The position numbers and the translations under genes were made by a program. DNA of 10,497 bases from Bondarzewia mesenterica (Eukaryota > Basidiomycota > Agaricomycetes > Russulales > Bondarzewiaceae), in the NCBI GenBank assembly GCA_004802705.1, contig SGPL01000848.1, forward strand, positions 1-10,497, in the 5' to 3' direction. Below the pieces are notes generated by a model that saw only the letters and a program-made list of their open reading frames with translations, was not told the origin of the DNA and did not search any database. Shown piece after piece: positions 7,997-10,497 of this stretch. Position 1 is the first letter of the stretch; every line of letters starts with the position of its first letter.

Positions 7997-9784
7997 ATGC
8001 CGAAAGCACGTTCCCTTCGATCTCTCGCCATATCCACCAATGTCAACCGACATGACACCAACGGCCCTCCCTCTCCTACTTTCTCAGACGTCACCAACGC
8101 CTCCGCTATGAACTTTGGCGAGAACGGCCCTGAAAAAATCATCACTCGTGCCGATCTCAAAGCGAGCATGCAGGCGTACGAAACCGTGAGTGCGCGCCTG
8201 GAGCAGGATGACGATATGCTTCGGGACGCTGGCTCATCGACATCCTCTGTGCTCGTAGCTATTAAATTCATGCGCGAACTACCGATCTGCCCTGTTGAAT
8301 ATGTCGCGCGTTACTGCTGCCTTCGCCGATGCCATGGAGACGTGTGCTGGGTGCGAGATTGTCCTTCTGCATGTTTATCTCTCTGCGCTCACCCTTGTCC
8401 TTCAGATTGAAGGGTCCAAATTACGAACAGGGGACGAGATTACAAGCTGCATCAGGACTGCATCATTTGATTGGCAATCACTGGCATGTTCTGGTATGTG
8501 ATTGAACCCGTACTCATCGCTCTCATTCCTACCATATCGCTGCAGTCCGAGACGCTCGACAAGAACTTTGAGAAACCACTACGGCAACATTTGGAGACGT
8601 ACCGCACCATTGTTCATGTCTGTTCTTCCTCTCAGTTAAAGAATGACATCATGACTTCGAACGCTTTACTTACAGGAACGATCTGCTTCTTACGAGCGAG
8701 CGTTACGGGAGAAGAGCAACATTATACGAGAGACTGAGAAGCGGAATATGAATCGCAAGGAGAGAAGTAAGTCGCTGTAAGATGATCATTTTTGAATCGC
8801 TCATGGCGTCAATCAGATTTGCAAAGTTTCCGAGAGGCTTTGATTATACTCCAGCGGCAGGTAGACGAGCTAGATGGCCTAAAGGCGCGACACTACGAGG
8901 AGATCTTAGAACACGAAGAAGAAGTCTGGGACGTTGTACAGGGAAAGGTACGTGCCGTCCTTGGATCCACGACGGACGTGTCATTGAGTAGTTGCCGGCC
9001 AAGATTTGTGTCGTCGTTCGTTCTACTCTGGACGTATTCGACCGATTCACCGCCAAAGCGTACGTCCCTTTTTCCTCCTTCACCGCCTTTTCTCATAAAT
9101 GAGAACTCGGTATCCTCCAGTTCTGACCCCGTCATTGAACCAATGCTCCAATCCGTTCCCGATCCTTTTGACTCGTACGGCCAACAGCAATCCGAAAATC
9201 AAATCTTCAGCATCCTCCCACCGCTCTCCATCATGGCCTCCGCATCTCCCTCTCCCAGTCCGCTAAGTTCAACCCCCCAAACCGAAACCAGTGACGTCTT
9301 CGCCACGGGCACCACGGCCTGGGGTTCCAACAACGGCCCCCTCTACGCCGAACCTTCAACAGAATGGGCCGACGCGACTTCGCCCTCGGTATCCCCGCCC
9401 GCCTCATCGTCCACGACCGACCGCTCATCCTCGCCCTCCCGACACACGCACCGACCGTCGTCACCCAGCAGCACGCGCAGGACCGAGTCGAAGCTCCGGA
9501 GCGTGCTCTCCGTCATCGATGAGGCGCGCAGCAACTCCGCGCCCGCCCTCGTGGACACCGCGAGCGACCCTGGCGGCGCGCGGGGCTCGGGCATCAGCTG
9601 GGCGTCTTTCCCCTTCGCACATTATTCGTCGGTCAACGGGAGCCGGGAGACCACGCCCCGGGCCTCGACGTTTTTTTCGCCGCCCGTCCCTCCTGATTTG
9701 GGTCCCGAGCCAGACGTCCCGACGGAACGCGGGCGCAGCCCGCAATCTGACAAGACGGCCACCGCCGTGCCTGTACCGACATAA
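7997..9784 (+). CDS. ivy1: Ivy1-like I-BAR phospholipid-binding protein
   Basis: Candidate orthologue of yeast Ivy1, an inverted-BAR protein of the vacuolar membrane that interacts with the Rab Ypt7 and the HOPS subunit Vps33. Exons are 7997-8185, 8259-8350, 8406-8493, 8546-8617, 8676-8766, 8817-8947, 9004-9059 and 9121-9784, giving 460 aa, close to the yeast protein. All seven introns are GT-AG (50-73 bp) and in phase. The N-terminus MPKARSLRSLAISTNVNRHD is basic. The helical I-BAR-like region runs from about 47 to 260: EKIITRADLKASMQAYETLL, TAAFADAMETCAGLKGPNYE, SETLDKNFEKPLRQHLETYR, SASYERALREKSNIIRETEK, then VDELDGLKARHYEEILEHEE, ending in SDPVIEPMLQSVPDPFDSYG. The remaining 200 residues form a low-complexity Ser/Pro/Thr-rich tail encoded by one long GC-rich exon and probably disordered. 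Intron 4 uses a GTCTGT donor. The family is called from remembered motifs; the exon structure is well supported because every splice joins conserved-looking helices. Confidence 0.83.
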
Positions 9785-10277
9785 CATTCACCCGCGTCCG
9801 TTCCCCCTTTCGAGGCTCAGATTCTTGCGCCTTCACACTTTCGACCCTTCGTCGCCCCGCGCAGCTTGGTCGCGTTGTCTATACTGTCCATAATACTGTA
9901 CATACCGACGATACCTGCTCACGTTGCACTTACGCCATTCAAACCTCTTCCGATCGGACGTCACTTTTGGTTTTCTCTTTCTCTAGTCTCTTCGTTCTTC
10001 ATCTCGCTTCTCCACTTCTCGTGTTTCGGCTTTCGTTTTATTATTTCTTTCCTTCGCTTTCCTCGTTTACGTTCGTCCTCTCAGTATGTCCATGCGCTAT
10101 CCAACACAGTATTTAATGAGGTGAGATAAATGTATGCTCCTACGTCACCGCACACACCACAATTAGCCTAGCAAGCACCAGTACTAGCACCTGNCCCTCC
10201 CTCCCTCCCTCCCGCTCGCTCTCTCCGCATACACTCTATTTTTTCCGTGATTATGTATCGTCGCATACGAAAATTCG
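9785..10277. other. Convergent 3' region between the Ivy1-like and AspRS genes
   Basis: The two flanking genes point at each other, so this stretch should hold both 3' UTRs. No coding sequence was recognised. From about 9971 to 10080 the plus strand is mostly pyrimidine (TTTCTCTTTCTCTAG and similar), so the opposite strand is purine-rich. An AT-rich GTATTTAATGAGG segment near 10109 and GAGATAAATG near 10123 are possible 3'-end signals for the rightward gene. A (CCCT)4CCC microsatellite occupies 10195-10213, with an ambiguous base just before it. Confidence 0.5.
10195..10213. repeat. (CCCT)n microsatellite
   Basis: Four perfect CCCT units plus CCC, immediately preceded by an N at 10194 and followed by a further CT-rich run. 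The repeat probably explains the poor base calling here. Confidence 0.85.
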
Positions 10278-10436
10278 TCACCGCGNGGGCTGGATNCCNT
10301 ATTGCTGCAACACGTCCGCGGACACGGGAGCGGGGCTCTTGGAACAGCGCGTCCGTCCCCGCGCTCGTCTTTGGAAACGCGATGACGTCCCGGATGGACG
10401 GCGTCTTGCAGAGGATGGCCATGAGCCTGTCGAAGC
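10278..10436 (-). CDS. MSD1: Mitochondrial aspartyl-tRNA synthetase, C-terminal exon (partial, apparent frameshift)
   Basis: Charges mitochondrial tRNA(Asp) with aspartate; a class II synthetase of the bacterial type. Only the last exon is present and the gene continues past the right edge. It begins within motif 3, [20 protein letters not shown], whose GFDRL arginine contacts ATP in class II enzymes, and continues with [23 protein letters not shown] is diagnostic of bacterial/mitochondrial AspRS. Residues before GFDRL do not fit the expected GGIAL, so an acceptor CAAG ending at 10437 is inferred, giving an exon from 10436. After DALF the frame breaks: one extra base in the GG at 10341-10342 separates it from the expected [18 protein letters not shown], which then reads to a TGA at 10278-10280. 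Ambiguous bases at 10286, 10296 and 10299 fall inside the tail; a pyrimidine at the complement of 10299 gives Tyr in QQYGI. A sequencing error is the likelier explanation, a true mutation the alternative. Confidence 0.8.
   Translation of the reverse strand, partial: ASTGSWPSSARRRPSGTSSRFQRRARGRTRCSKSPAPVSADVLQQXXIQPXR
10286..10299. other. Ambiguous bases in the AspRS tail
   Basis: N at 10286, 10296 and 10299, with another at 10194 in the microsatellite flank. They mark a low-confidence part of the assembly. That matters for judging the frameshift about 40 bases away. Confidence 0.95.
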
Positions 10437-10497
10437 CTTGCGAGAACAAACGCCGAAATGAGTCCTGAATTTCCGTTTCTCGAAGGACAATAGATAA

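Noticed and set aside
9291..9893. Second long plus-strand frame over the Ivy1-like last exon
   Set aside because: An Arg/Pro-rich shadow caused by the GC-rich low-complexity exon; the conserved SDPVIEPMLQSVPDPF stretch is in the other frame.
1..10497. Mobile elements, CRISPR arrays, tRNA genes or a biosynthetic/defence cluster
   Set aside because: No transposase, reverse transcriptase, terminal repeats, spaced repeats or tRNA-like folds were seen; all recognised genes are ordinary fungal genes with unrelated roles.

Overview
The window reads as nuclear DNA of a filamentous basidiomycete, most likely an agaricomycete. The genes are compact, with many short GT-AG introns (49-98 bp in the models built here). 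Promoters are pyrimidine-rich, and protein families such as a Zn2Cys6/Fungal_trans regulator, a Pab2-type nuclear poly(A)-binding protein and an Ivy1-type I-BAR protein sit side by side. No tRNA, rRNA, CRISPR or transposase was found, and nothing looks bacterial. Splice sites were assigned by eye from reading frame, splice consensus and remembered family conservation; there is no RNA evidence.

Layout, left to right. 1-451: no gene seen, probably 3' UTR and downstream spacer of the first gene. 452-3774 (minus): a seven-exon Zn2Cys6 transcription factor, 980 aa. 3775-4769: a roughly 1 kb divergent promoter region with a cluster of perfect palindromes and two CACGTG boxes. 4770-5718 (plus): six-exon PABPN1/Pab2-type nuclear poly(A)-binding protein, about 204 aa, with coiled coil, RRM and RGG tail. 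5719-6229: spacer with a likely 5' UTR intron of the next gene. 6230-6757 (plus): intronless mitochondrial ribosomal protein bL19m, 175 aa. 6758-7996: a gene-free spacer of about 1.2 kb with an 18-T tract, an alternating inverted repeat and a CT-rich leader. 7997-9784 (plus): eight-exon Ivy1-like I-BAR protein, 460 aa, with a long Ser/Pro-rich tail. 9785-10277: convergent 3' region with low-complexity pyrimidine tracts and ambiguous bases. 10278-10436 (minus): the last exon of a mitochondrial (bacterial-type) aspartyl-tRNA synthetase that continues beyond the right edge, with one apparent 1-nt frameshift close to several N bases.

The genes do not form an obvious pathway. Two serve mitochondrial translation (bL19m and MSD1-type AspRS), one nuclear RNA processing, one endomembrane/vacuole biology and one transcription. 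This is an ordinary housekeeping region. The points most worth a second look are the competing 3' splice sites of the last transcription-factor intron, the palindrome cluster in the divergent promoter, the RGG-tail intron of the Pab2-like gene, and the damaged-looking AspRS exon. I saw no evidence of an undescribed multi-gene system.
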